A stretch of 44,068 nucleotides of DNA from Helicobacteraceae bacterium (GCA_031258155.1 JAIRNH010000005.1:1-44068); one strand, 5' to 3'; positions 7,699 to 16,046 are shown, counted from the first letter of the stretch. The notes: generated from the sequence alone by a model not told the origin. Numbers and translations are program-made.

Positions 7699-9184
7699 GA
7701 TATTTATCAAACCATTGAATTGCAATCGTACGGTCATCATGATTTCCAGGAGACCAAAAATCAAGCCATTCGAGCAGTTTTTTGTCGGGCTTTTCGTCGG
7801 ATAGTATCGGTTCAATCTCTTGCCATAAAGCGTCCCATCTGACAGGATCGTTTAATCCGTTATCTGTCTCAAATTTTGGATCGCTAACGCCGTCGGTCAT
7901 TAAAAAAATAGCTTTTACATCCGAAAGTAGACCGATTTTGATTCGCTTGTTAAATCCATCGCCGTCTTGCAATATAGCGCGATCTAAAAAGCGCGTCTGC
8001 CCCGCATATTCGCCCTCGTCCGGAACTCCCAATACTTTAATTTTTACTTCGCTGTTTGGACTGTAAGCGGCAATTGCACCATCGCCAACCCAAAAAGAGG
8101 CGACAAAAACTTTATCGCCAATCTTTCGTGCAATAACCGCAAGTAGCGTAGTTGCCATATCTCGCGATTGCGCCGAATAAGATCGCGTAGAAGTTGTTTC
8201 TATAGTATCCACCGCGTTTTTTATGGCTTCTTGAAACAAGCTATATATTTTTTGCTGAACATTTTGCTTTTCGCCGTCCCATCGACTAATCAGAATGGAT
8301 AATTCATTACCGCTTGTACCTTTTAGCCGCTCGCTGATCAGTACGCCAACAGCATGACTCGCCTCTTTTGATCCAATTCTTGATAGTTTTGCGCTTCCCG
8401 CGCCGTCAGCTACAACCAAAACGCTCCAACCATCGTTATAACCGACAAAAAAATCGTCGTCTCGAAAACTGCCAACGTGCGCATGCGATCGCCCTCGTCT
8501 GCTTGCAGCAACTATACAAATATTGTTTTCATTAATAATCTTGCTATCGGTATGAGATTTTGGATACGGCAGATTTTGATCTGGCTCATTATTTTGCCAC
8601 AGATCGCGCGGATCTGGATTAATTATCAGCATTCCTTCTCCGCCTCGGGTTACGTTTGCCTCGGTTCTGTAATATACGTTGAACTTGAACTCGCCGCTTT
8701 TATTAGGTATTCCGCTAACTAGCTGTTTCTCCTCGTTGAAAAAGAGACCTATATCTTCCTTTTCAGCAAATTTAACATTTTCTATTTTTTTAATTTCATC
8801 ACCGTCCGTTTTAATAATCGCTTCATATTTTTCTCCTTTTTTCGCGTTTGGCAACAAAAATCGAATTGGTTTAATAATCTGTTTTATAGGATGTGTTTCC
8901 GCTACCTTCGCCCCTTTGTCGTTAAGCGTATTTTGATTTTCTTTGTAGGCTTGTAAGCCCTTAGCGTTTGCGTTCATATTTTCTCCTTTACAGGTTTTGA
9001 ATTTACTCCATTCATATTCGATCTGTTTGATAAAGTTTTGAACCGCTTCCTTTACCATTGGTTGTTTAACAAATTCGCTCAGATCGTTGTCCTTGATTTC
9101 GCCGCTAAATAATAGCGACTGATTGTCGCGCACCCTAAATATCTTAAAGGAGACGTCCTCTATTGTATGTTGTTCGTTTGCCAT
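7685..9184 (-). CDS. PP2C-family protein phosphatase with N-terminal extension
   Basis: 499 residues. The C-terminal half (about 225-499) is a PPM/PP2C phosphatase: VVADGAGS (257-264), a SFWVGDGAIAAY strand pair, LMTDGVSD and GNHDDRT supply the metal-binding aspartates. The first 215 residues are extra: a helical segment, then LPNAKKGEKYEA and SGIPNKSGEFKFNV, which look like an Ig-like (He_PIG-type) beta sandwich. No signal peptide or membrane helix. The gene starts two bases after the zinc-ribbon vWA stop, behind AGGA, and ends inside the kinase start. Expected to reverse the phosphorylation made by the kinase. Confidence 0.9.
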   Translation of the reverse strand: MANEQHTIEDVSFKIFRVRDNQSLLFSGEIKDNDLSEFVKQPMVKEAVQNFIKQIEYEWSKFKTCKGENMNANAKGLQAYKENQNTLNDKGAKVAETHPIKQIIKPIRFLLPNAKKGEKYEAIIKTDGDEIKKIENVKFAEKEDIGLFFNEEKQLVSGIPNKSGEFKFNVYYRTEANVTRGGEGMLIINPDPRDLWQNNEPDQNLPYPKSHTDSKIINENNICIVAASRRGRSHAHVGSFRDDDFFVGYNDGWSVLVVADGAGSAKLSRIGSKEASHAVGVLISERLKGTSGNELSILISRWDGEKQNVQQKIYSLFQEAIKNAVDTIETTSTRSYSAQSRDMATTLLAVIARKIGDKVFVASFWVGDGAIAAYSPNSEVKIKVLGVPDEGEYAGQTRFLDRAILQDGDGFNKRIKIGLLSDVKAIFLMTDGVSDPKFETDNGLNDPVRWDALWQEIEPILSDEKPDKKLLEWLDFWSPGNHDDRTIAIQWFDKYHGNN

Positions 9185-9186
9185 TA

Positions 9187-10224
9187 TTATCCTAAGGATC
9201 GTCCGACGTCGAAATCGCCGCCGCCTTCGCCTCCGAAAAACAGCTCGCTACCGCACCATGGGCAGGTTGCTTCGCCACCGCTTGTGCAAGTCAATTTGCC
9301 GCAATCGCACATTGCAAACGCCGAGTGATTACCGCAATATGGGCAACTTGGCGCTCCATCTAAAAGCGAAGTATTAACTTTGATCGCCGACGCTTGTGCC
9401 TGCGACCATTTGAAATACTCCTCGTCGATCATAAACGCGCCCGCGACGTCGTAATATGCGATCTCAGCTTTATGCTTTTCGCCGCCTAATTTGACGAGCG
9501 ATCGCTCGTATTTGATCAGATACGGCTTTTTTACTTTCTGGCAACGTCCAACCAATACTACGCACGAATCGTCAGTATTTGCTGGTAACTCTTTGACTAG
9601 TTTCAACTCAATTCCGTCAAGATCAGGTAGCGGGTTATTTTCCGCTCCTTCGCCTATGCTTTTACTTTGTGCGATCGTGGAGTCCGAAATCCACTTAATC
9701 AAAGCGGTATATTCGTTTTTGTCCGCTTCTTCATAAATAATCACATTTTCCGTCAGCTTTTTTAGCGTCGCAAAATCCGCCTCTTTTCCAAGACCAATAG
9801 CGATCAATGTAACTCTCCTAGCGTATTTTGCCTGCCAACGGGAGATTGCCGTATCGGTTTTGTCAGTAGAGCGTCCGTCTGTGATCAAAAAAACAAACGG
9901 TTTCCAATCCCCTTTTTGCTCAGTCGTAGTTTTTGCTACGCGGCAATCTATCTCGTCCATTAGTATATCAAGCGCCAATCCCAAACTAGTTCCAGCGCCA
10001 AGCGGCAGCTTTGGCGGATAAAACGAGTAGAGTTCCGTTAGCGGCGCGATAGTTTTGGCTACGCCGGCAAAAGCGATTACCGATATATAGACTGTTTCTA
10101 GCGCATACGGATTAGAGCGAAGCGCGCCGACAATCACACCCATAGCATTTTGCATCTTATCAAGCTTATCGCCAATCATCGACTCCGAACAATCTAGCAA
10201 GAAAAATACTGGGAGACGCCTCAT
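9187..10224 (-). CDS. TerY-type vWA protein with C-terminal zinc ribbons
   Basis: 345 residues. A von Willebrand A domain (about 1-205) has an intact MIDAS: DCSES (11-15), the GAGTS loop and ITDGRST. A linker region of unknown fold follows, then a cysteine-rich C-terminus (294-325) with CPYCG, a CDCG knuckle and CPWCG, as in TerY-C metal-binding domains. It ends glycine-rich. It directly precedes the PP2C and kinase genes, which is the vWA-phosphatase-kinase triad described by comparative genomics for Ter systems. Likely a scaffold that links the two enzymes to the TerD/vWA proteins. Confidence 0.9.
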   Translation of the reverse strand: MRRLPVFFLLDCSESMIGDKLDKMQNAMGVIVGALRSNPYALETVYISVIAFAGVAKTIAPLTELYSFYPPKLPLGAGTSLGLALDILMDEIDCRVAKTTTEQKGDWKPFVFLITDGRSTDKTDTAISRWQAKYARRVTLIAIGLGKEADFATLKKLTENVIIYEEADKNEYTALIKWISDSTIAQSKSIGEGAENNPLPDLDGIELKLVKELPANTDDSCVVLVGRCQKVKKPYLIKYERSLVKLGGEKHKAEIAYYDVAGAFMIDEEYFKWSQAQASAIKVNTSLLDGAPSCPYCGNHSAFAMCDCGKLTCTSGGEATCPWCGSELFFGGEGGGDFDVGRSLG

Positions 10225-10234
10225 TCATTCTCCT

Positions 10235-10876
10235 TTATATAACCACATTTACTTCAGGCGGAGGAGGCGGTAGATTTACCTGCTCCGTTAGTCCATTACT
10301 GCTCGAGCCGATCGATACTGAAGCTGAAACCCATTTGAAAAATCCTAGAAAAGCAGCGCTGTCCATAGTATCAAGCGTTACTACGCGATCGGTAAGTTCC
10401 AGTAGCGCCTCGCTCTTTGCTTTTGGACCTGCAGCACATGCTAAAATGGAACCGAAATTGCGTTTTTTGATCTCGATGATCGCTTTGCGATACATCTGTA
10501 AATCGCTTGGGTTGCCATCGGTCATAACAAATAGCAATGGTCGCCAATCACCCTTTGTCTCTTTCGTATTTTTTCTTACATCACGATCTACGCGCTCTAC
10601 TAAAAGCATTAAAGCGGCGCCCAAGAAAGTCGCGCCTGATTGTGGAACAATTATCTCGCCAAGCTGAACGTCGCTTAATGCCGTTAAAGGCATTATCTCT
10701 CTTGCTTCAATGTCGAACGTAATAATCGACATATATACGCTATCTAACGCATATGGATCTTGACGCATCGCGCTAAGCATCGCCTGTAATCCAACATTGA
10801 CCGAATGGATAGGCTCGCCTTTCATGGAGCCAGAAGTATCCAATAGAATATAAACTGGCAATCGCCTAACAGACAT
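10235..10876 (-). CDS. vWA-domain protein (TerY-like), second copy
   Basis: 213 residues from ATG 10876-10874, which shares one base with the TGA of the upstream terD (TGATG). Seven extra codons are open upstream but would overlap terD. MIDAS residues are complete: DTSGS at the N-terminus, a GATFLG loop and MTDGNPSD. The C-terminus ends in five prolines followed by EVNVVI. It pairs with the vWA gene at 11519-12160, which has the same length and the same tail, so the two look like products of a tandem terD-vWA duplication. Confidence 0.9.
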   Translation of the reverse strand: MSVRRLPVYILLDTSGSMKGEPIHSVNVGLQAMLSAMRQDPYALDSVYMSIITFDIEAREIMPLTALSDVQLGEIIVPQSGATFLGAALMLLVERVDRDVRKNTKETKGDWRPLLFVMTDGNPSDLQMYRKAIIEIKKRNFGSILACAAGPKAKSEALLELTDRVVTLDTMDSAAFLGFFKWVSASVSIGSSSNGLTEQVNLPPPPPEVNVVI

Positions 10877-11505
10877 CACAAATACCGTTTTAGCCAATCA
10901 ACAAAAGTATCGCTAGAATCAGGCGCTCCTATGGCGTTAAATTTCCATCCGCTTTCTTCTCGCTCCAACTCGGCAAATAGTAGTGATCTGTATTGCGAAA
11001 AACTTTCGCCGCCGCTTAGATCAAAACGAACCATTTCTTTGCCTTTTGCATCAACCGCTCGTATAAAAGCATTTTGTACTTTGCCGAAACTCTGTTTTTT
11101 CTGAATGCCCTGATATATTTGAACGACAAAGGCAATTTTTGCAAATTGCGACGGTAGATCGTTTAGCTTGACGATGATCTGTTCATCGTCGCCCTCTCCA
11201 GCGCCCGTACGGTTATCGCCCGTAAGCCAAATTGAACCGCTTGTATGACGCAGATTATTAAAAAATACAATATCTCCGCCAACCAAGCGATCATTGCCCG
11301 CATTGTGAACTTTACCGTCGCTGTGGCAAAGAAAAGCAACCGCGTCAAGATCGTAATCTTCCTCTTTAGTTCCGCCAAAAACGCTTGCGAGCAAACCTTT
11401 ATTATCTTCCTTGACATCCCAGCCAAGTCCAATTGTCACAAGCGAAAGATCGTTGTCGCTTTTTTTGAGACTAACGCCTTGTCCTTTTTTAAGTGAAATT
11501 GCCAT
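10876..11505 (-). CDS. TerD-family calcium-binding protein, second copy
   Basis: 209 residues. The TerD fold is shown by MAISLKKGQGVSL at the start, [23 protein letters not shown] and a FxKVQNAFIR strand; acidic residues in the two middle motifs bind calcium in studied relatives. It carries an insertion (about 35-50, KGLLASVFGGTKEED) absent from the other TerD here. Cytoplasmic. Thirteen bases follow the upstream vWA gene, with AAAGGA before its start. Confidence 0.92.
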   Translation of the reverse strand: MAISLKKGQGVSLKKSDNDLSLVTIGLGWDVKEDNKGLLASVFGGTKEEDYDLDAVAFLCHSDGKVHNAGNDRLVGGDIVFFNNLRHTSGSIWLTGDNRTGAGEGDDEQIIVKLNDLPSQFAKIAFVVQIYQGIQKKQSFGKVQNAFIRAVDAKGKEMVRFDLSGGESFSQYRSLLFAELEREESGWKFNAIGAPDSSDTFVDWLKRYL

Positions 11506-11518
11506 TTCGTGTCCTTTC

Positions 11519-12160
11519 TTATATTACGATATTGACTTCTGGCGGAGGAGGAGGCAAATCGTCTAATCCGCCGATCTCTTTTTGTGTCTGATCAACCTTT
11601 TGAGAGCCAGTTGTAATAGAGGCGCTAACCCACTTGAAAAACGCTTTAATTGTGTCAGCGTCTGCCGTATCGAGCGAAACCACAACCTCTGTAATCAACT
11701 TCAATGTCGCGGTGTCCGCGCCTGATCCCGCCGCGCAGGCAACGATAATCGCCGTTTTGACGTTTTTTAGCGCGTCAATACCTTTGCGCACGTTGTCGGT
11801 AGGCGATCCGTCCGTCATCAAAAACACTATAGGTTTCCAATCGCCCTTGACGTCGGGAGTAGTCTTGATAACTTCCGTCTCAATTTTTGAGGCAAGTAAG
11901 CTAAGCGCCTCGCCAAGCGCGGTCGCCCCGGAAGCGGTTATACTTGGCTGTTGAAACGCGCTAAGTTCCGTGAGAGGGACAAGCTGCTTTGCCGAGCTGT
12001 CAAAGGTTATTACGGAAAGATACGCCGTTTCAAGCGCGTAAGGGTCTTGCCTCAACGTTGAAACTAAAATTTGAACGCCATTTTTCACCGCTTCGATCGG
12101 CTCGCCGCTCATAGAGCCTGAAGTATCTAGTAGTAAATACACTGGTAACCGTCTAGCCAT
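11519..12160 (-). CDS. vWA-domain protein (TerY-like), first copy
   Basis: 213 residues, a nearly stand-alone vWA domain. MIDAS motif DTSGSMSGEP is at 11-20, the threonine loop is ASGATALGEA, and MTDGSPTD completes the metal site. The C-terminus is five prolines then EVNIVI. TerY-like vWA proteins of this length accompany TerD proteins in many Ter clusters and are thought to assemble metal-dependent complexes; no enzymatic activity is expected. The gene lies between two terD genes in a tightly packed operon. Confidence 0.92.
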   Translation of the reverse strand: MARRLPVYLLLDTSGSMSGEPIEAVKNGVQILVSTLRQDPYALETAYLSVITFDSSAKQLVPLTELSAFQQPSITASGATALGEALSLLASKIETEVIKTTPDVKGDWKPIVFLMTDGSPTDNVRKGIDALKNVKTAIIVACAAGSGADTATLKLITEVVVSLDTADADTIKAFFKWVSASITTGSQKVDQTQKEIGGLDDLPPPPPEVNIVI

Positions 12161-12172
12161 TTAATTCCCTTT

Positions 12173-12751
12173 CTATGCTACTTGCACGCCAAATTGTTTG
12201 CACAACGCCTCTAAACCGCCTGAGTAGCCCTGTCCAATAGCTTTAAACTTCCATTCGCCGTCTTTTTTGTATATCTCGCCAAAGATCATCGCCGTTTCTG
12301 TTCCGTAATCTTCAACCAGATCAAAACGCGCAATCTCTTCATTATTGTCAAGATTTACGATACGCATAAAGGCGTCGCCAACCTGTCCAAAATTTTGTCG
12401 CCTTGAGTCCGCTTCATGAATTGTCGCGGCAATCGCGATCTTCTCAATTTCGGCTGGAACTCTGCTAAGATCAACTTTAATTGCTTCATCGTCGCCATCT
12501 CCAGCGCCCGTACGGTTATCGCCCGTATGTTCGACTGATCCGCAAGGTGAAATCAACTTATTATAGAAAATGAAATCGCCGTCGTTGCGCACCTTACCAT
12601 TTTTCGTCAGCAAGAAAGCAGAAGCGTCGAGATCAAAATCCGCCCCGTCAGTCGAGCGCGCGTCCCAGCCAAGACCTACCAAAATTCGTCTGAGCGACGA
12701 ATCGAGTTTAGAAAGCGAAACGTTGCCGCCTTTAGCCAATGAAACCGCCAT
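12173..12751 (-). CDS. TerD/TerE-family calcium-binding protein, first copy
   Basis: 192 residues, the canonical TerD/E length. It starts [15 protein letters not shown] and contains [24 protein letters not shown] and [12 protein letters not shown]. The ATG directly abuts the TAA of the DUF475 gene, whose last codons supply the AGGAGG ribosome site. TerD-family proteins are linked to tellurite, phage and colicin resistance; the mechanism is unsettled. Confidence 0.94.
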   Translation of the reverse strand: MAVSLAKGGNVSLSKLDSSLRRILVGLGWDARSTDGADFDLDASAFLLTKNGKVRNDGDFIFYNKLISPCGSVEHTGDNRTGAGDGDDEAIKVDLSRVPAEIEKIAIAATIHEADSRRQNFGQVGDAFMRIVNLDNNEEIARFDLVEDYGTETAMIFGEIYKKDGEWKFKAIGQGYSGGLEALCKQFGVQVA

Positions 12752-13792
12752 TTAATCCTCCTGTTTTGATTTGAGTTTGTTATGTTTAGCTGATGACAAC
12801 AGAGCAAACGCGATAAACGCCGCTCCAATTAACCCCGTAACTACTTCAGGCACATGAACCACTATGCCCGCGAGCATTATTATTGCAAGCGCGCCTATAG
12901 CATAGTGCGCGCCGTGTTCAAGGAAAACGAACTGATCAAGCGTGCCTTTACGCACTAAATACACCGTAAGCGAACGCACAAACATAGCGCCTATGCCAAG
13001 TCCAAGCATAATAATCACAATGTCGCGCGTGATCGCAAACGCGCCGATTACGCCGTCAAAACTAAACGACGCGTCGAGAACTTCTAAGTATAGAAAGGCT
13101 GCAATCCCGCTTCGTTTAGCCGTTTTAACCGCTTGTTCGCCCTTTTCTTCATCTTCAAATAGGCTATCTAGCGAGCTAACCGCGATAAATAACGCAACTC
13201 CCCCTATGCCCGAAACAAGAACGCCCGCTTTTGTCGCCTCGTCGATTGGTAGCCAGAAATAGAGGCATAGCAACGTAACTAACGCTATTAAAACTTCAAG
13301 CGAATCTAGTTTGCCAAGTCGGCTCAAGCGCTCCTCGATCGCGCCAAGCCAATGTAGCTCTTTGCCGTCGTCTAAGACAAACGACAAAAACACAAGCAAC
13401 AGAAAAATCCCGCCAAACGCGGCGATCGCCGCATGCGAGTTGGACAGATGCGCCGAATACTCTTCGGGGCTATTAAGCGCCAATAATGCGGTATCAAAAA
13501 GTCCTGATCCAGTGGCAATCGATACGATCAGCACCGGAAACAAAAGCCTCATTCCAAATACGGCAATAAAAATCCCAACTGTTAAGAAGATAAACTGCCA
13601 TTTTGCGTCCATCTCTTTAAGCACAGAGGCGTTAACTACCGCGTTGTCAAACGAAAGACTAGTTTCCATCACGCCAAGAATCAACGTAAGAAAGACGGCG
13701 GTTAAAATGCCCGTACCGCTTGACCAACCCCAAGCGGCGGCAAGCGTAACGCAAACGATTGTAACGATAAACGACGCGTAAAAATGTCTCAC
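12752..13792 (-). CDS. DUF475 / TerC-superfamily integral membrane protein
   Basis: 346 residues, about nine membrane helices. The TerC-superfamily signature appears twice: VMETSLSFDNAVVNA (42-56) and DASFSFDGVIGAFA, with intramembrane acidic residues as in metal-transport relatives. It is the first structural gene of the Ter operon. Start is GTG 13792-13790, with GAGG nine bases upstream. Relatives of TerC have been connected to manganese export and to metalation of secreted proteins; the substrate here is unknown. An AG/CT repeat tract lies 50-100 bases upstream. Confidence 0.92.
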   Translation of the reverse strand: MRHFYASFIVTIVCVTLAAAWGWSSGTGILTAVFLTLILGVMETSLSFDNAVVNASVLKEMDAKWQFIFLTVGIFIAVFGMRLLFPVLIVSIATGSGLFDTALLALNSPEEYSAHLSNSHAAIAAFGGIFLLLVFLSFVLDDGKELHWLGAIEERLSRLGKLDSLEVLIALVTLLCLYFWLPIDEATKAGVLVSGIGGVALFIAVSSLDSLFEDEEKGEQAVKTAKRSGIAAFLYLEVLDASFSFDGVIGAFAITRDIVIIMLGLGIGAMFVRSLTVYLVRKGTLDQFVFLEHGAHYAIGALAIIMLAGIVVHVPEVVTGLIGAAFIAFALLSSAKHNKLKSKQED

Positions 13793-13825
13793 GAGGCTAA
13801 CCTCGCGAGAGTGAAGGGATGACTT

Positions 13826-14041
13826 CTACTCGGAGCGAGCGCAGAGAGAGAGAGTAGAGAGAGAGAGTAGAGAGAGAGAGAGAGAGAGAGGATTTCTAAA
13901 CTTAACCAAAGTTGAAGTTTTTGAATTAGTTAAGAGAGATCGTTTATGGGCGATCTCGCTAATTGGCGACAATGGCTTTACATAGCTGTTGTAAGCCGAT
14001 AATCCTGCTAAACTGATCCGTAATAAGGACAACGATTGCAT
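13826..14041 (-). CDS. possible 71-residue leader ORF containing a CT-repeat
   Basis: Open from ATG 14041-14039, with AAGAAGGA seven bases upstream and a TATTAT -10-like box at 14077-14082. It stops at TAG 13828-13826, 33 bases before terC. The last third is encoded by CT dinucleotide repeats and reads as alternating Ser-Leu. No domain is recognisable. The good ribosome site and position in the operon leader argue that it may be translated; the low-complexity sequence argues that the peptide itself may not matter. See the finding on repeat-length effects. Confidence 0.35.
   Translation of the reverse strand: MQSLSLLRISLAGLSAYNSYVKPLSPISEIAHKRSLLTNSKTSTLVKFRNPLSLSLSLLSLSTLSLCARSE
13843..13890. 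repeat. AG/CT dinucleotide microsatellite in the Ter operon leader
   Basis: Three runs of AG units, six (13843-13854), six (13856-13867) and eleven (13869-13890), separated by single T bases at 13855 and 13868. It is the only long dinucleotide repeat seen in the window. Tracts of this type undergo slipped-strand changes in Helicobacter and Campylobacter. Confidence 0.97.
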
Positions 14042-14076
14042 TACAATCCTTCTTGAATGTAGAGATAAAGTCTGTG

Positions 14077-14082
14077 ATAATA
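14077..14082 (-). promoter_or_regulatory. candidate -10 box of the Ter operon
   Basis: Reads TATTAT on the minus strand about 36 bases upstream of the leader ORF start. It is the best -10-like match upstream of the operon, in an AT-rich setting; no convincing -35 is seen. Transcription from it would include the leader ORF and the AG/CT tract. Confidence 0.3.
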
Positions 14083-14206
14083 CTCCGTATTAACTTAAAA
14101 CGCTGTTAAAAAACAAGAAAATTTGACAAGAGATGTTGATTTTTTGTGCGAATAGCGGCAAAAGCATATCGTTGGCGCGCTAAAATGATGAGGCGTTCTT
14201 TAGCGC

Positions 14207-14365
14207 CTGCGTTTTATAAGAGTCTTTGCCGACAATCGCCTGCTTGAAGATCGCGGGGTTTGTCGTAACGCCGCGCGCGCCGCGCCGCAGGTATTCGGGC
14301 AGATCGCCGACGATAAAATCTCGATCAAGATAGTCGATCCATAATGAAAAAGGCGTTTTGCTCAC
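14207..14365 (-). pseudogene. tal: truncated transaldolase (first 53 codons)
   Basis: Encodes exactly residues 1-53 of the complete tal at 2987-3940 with no amino-acid change, then runs into unrelated sequence and stops eight codons later. It keeps the GTG start and ribosome site. The catalytic lysine and all of the barrel beyond the second strand are missing, so it cannot be functional. Both coding differences from the complete gene are synonymous. Confidence 0.93.
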
Positions 14366-14420
14366 TGGCGTCCTTTACGTTGATTCTCGCTATCCTAATA
14401 CAAAAAGCCTTGCGCGGCGC
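14207..14420 (-). repeat. 214-bp direct repeat, island-right copy
   Basis: Counterpart of 3782-3995. Same orientation, so the two are direct repeats flanking 10.2 kb. The edge at 14420/14421 separates repeat from sequence leading to the restriction genes. Confidence 0.95.
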
Positions 14421-14528
14421 GTTTTGACGCTTTGCGAAGAATTTTGTCTATTTATGGGCGCAAGCGCTCTGCTCCCTCCGCGAAAATTCGGCATTCGCTA
14501 AACCAAATCTTAGGGAAAGATTAAGACG

Positions 14529-14550
14529 GGCGGGCAAGCTAATACCCGCC
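14529..14550 (-). terminator. possible terminator hairpin after the restriction operon
   Basis: GGCGGG (14529-14534) and CCCGCC (14545-14550) can pair across a ten-base loop, 54 bases beyond the hsdS stop. The following bases on the minus strand are only moderately T-rich, so termination would be weak. The rest of 14421-14603 shows no gene. Confidence 0.3.
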
Positions 14551-14603
14551 AGACCAAAGAGCGGATAGGGCAAATAGAGGCGTATAGGGAAAAAGATTCG
14601 CTA

Positions 14604-16046
14604 TTAGCCTTTTTCTATTTCCCGCTCCACCGTCTCTTTTGCCTCATCCAACAAGCGCTCTGATTCAGAGCGCAGCGTAAAACTCTTGGTGATTAAGGCG
14701 GCGATGCGGCGTTGGATTTTTGGGGCGATCAGAGGAATGACAAATTTAGAAATATCTTTTGGATAAATATAAGGTTGGGCTGTTGCGCTTTTGTGTTTTT
14801 CTGCCTGTAATCTTCCAACTAATGAATTTAACACTATGCCTAAATATACTGGGTCAATTTTTTTGCTATTTGCACGAATAAGCGTTATAAAACTACCGGG
14901 CATTATAGGTTCATCAAGCAGATAGTTGTGGCAATACCCTATATTCGCGCCGACAGAATAATACAAAATATCATTTTTTCGTGCAACGTATTTACTGTTT
15001 TGGGCAGCAAATTCTGCCGAAGTAAACGGATCATCCGTTGCTTCTAAAAATGAATAATCAATACTTTTATCACCAATCCATTTTTGAGAAAAAACTCTAA
15101 CTGTTCCGTTTTCAATGTATGGCGGCTGTTTCCCATGGTTGATAAAAATTGTCAATTCGGATAAACAAGCATGAGACATGTTTTTTATCTTGTTTTCAAT
15201 TTCCTCATACTTGGGCTGGTAATACTCCGCGTCCAGCCGCCCCGTTGTCAAAAACGATTCTTTGAAGGACTTGACGCTCTTGTTTTCCCGCGAAGGCTTG
15301 AAACCCTTTAAGCCTATGGTTTCCAGCAACAGGTCTTCGGCTTGGCGGTAGAGGGCTTGGGATTGTTCGCGTTTATTATGCCCTTTCTTGATAGTTGCTT
15401 CTATATGATTTTGAAAAGGAATAGATGGGATAGGGACTTTGATACGTTTTACTTGTGTCAATAATAAATTTGGCTGAACACTACTGATAGTTAATTTTTG
15501 AGTCTGACTTCTACCAAACCGAGAGTTCAAGTAAGTTGACAAATAAAATGGATTCAATATTTCTTTTGTTGTTATATTGGCTATTGCTTGATTAGAATTA
15601 GTACCTTCTGGTAATTTATAGGCAACAGAAGCATTCCCTATTGTTCCTGCTATAGTTAAAAGAACTTGATTTTCTATTGCTAAGGATTTATATAATGTTC
15701 TATGACTTAATTCCGCGTTTATTCTTTTCGCATTTTCCCAATTAATAATATTATCCTTTATATCTACAACATTGAGATATGGAACGCCGTTATCAACAAA
15801 TTCAATAAAATTACATAATGAGTAAGCGCCAAAATTGATAATAGATTTTGACAGGTTTCCCAAACAATCCCATTCCAAATTCTTAATCATTATTTCATCA
15901 AGAATAAATTGTTTTTTATAAAAATCAGAATCAATCCTAAAATTTTCATTTTCTTCATAATCTGATAATTCACCCAACATCACCTCGCTCGCTTCCAGCC
16001 CTTCCAACAGCGCCTTGTATTTCGCCTCGTTGAAAGGGCATCTCAA
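14604..16046 (-). CDS. hsdS: type I-like specificity subunit (HsdS)
   Basis: 480 residues with the usual two target-recognition domains (about 20-190 and 255-440), separated and followed by helical segments. The second domain opens with the typical RLDAEYYQPKY signature, and the first contains FRIDSDFYKKQF at the equivalent place. The frame opens with TTG 16046-16044, overlapping the upstream TGA, at the end of an eight-base A run (T on the coding strand). A nearby ATG is out of frame. It would direct its partner to a split DNA site; the site cannot be read from sequence. Confidence 0.88.
   Translation of the reverse strand: MRCPFNEAKYKALLEGLEASEVMLGELSDYEENENFRIDSDFYKKQFILDEIMIKNLEWDCLGNLSKSIINFGAYSLCNFIEFVDNGVPYLNVVDIKDNIINWENAKRINAELSHRTLYKSLAIENQVLLTIAGTIGNASVAYKLPEGTNSNQAIANITTKEILNPFYLSTYLNSRFGRSQTQKLTISSVQPNLLLTQVKRIKVPIPSIPFQNHIEATIKKGHNKREQSQALYRQAEDLLLETIGLKGFKPSRENKSVKSFKESFLTTGRLDAEYYQPKYEEIENKIKNMSHACLSELTIFINHGKQPPYIENGTVRVFSQKWIGDKSIDYSFLEATDDPFTSAEFAAQNSKYVARKNDILYYSVGANIGYCHNYLLDEPIMPGSFITLIRANSKKIDPVYLGIVLNSLVGRLQAEKHKSATAQPYIYPKDISKFVIPLIAPKIQRRIAALITKSFTLRSESERLLDEAKETVEREIEKG

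Noticed and set aside
13936-13957. GAGATCG/CGATCTC hairpin in the Ter leader as a terminator
   Set aside because: Seven-base stem with an eight-base loop, but no T-run on either strand; could equally be one of the common GATC palindromes.
3996-14206. Integrase- or transposase-driven insertion of the Ter island
   Set aside because: No integrase, transposase, short target duplication or tRNA end is found at either edge; the long repeat of tal favours homologous recombination.
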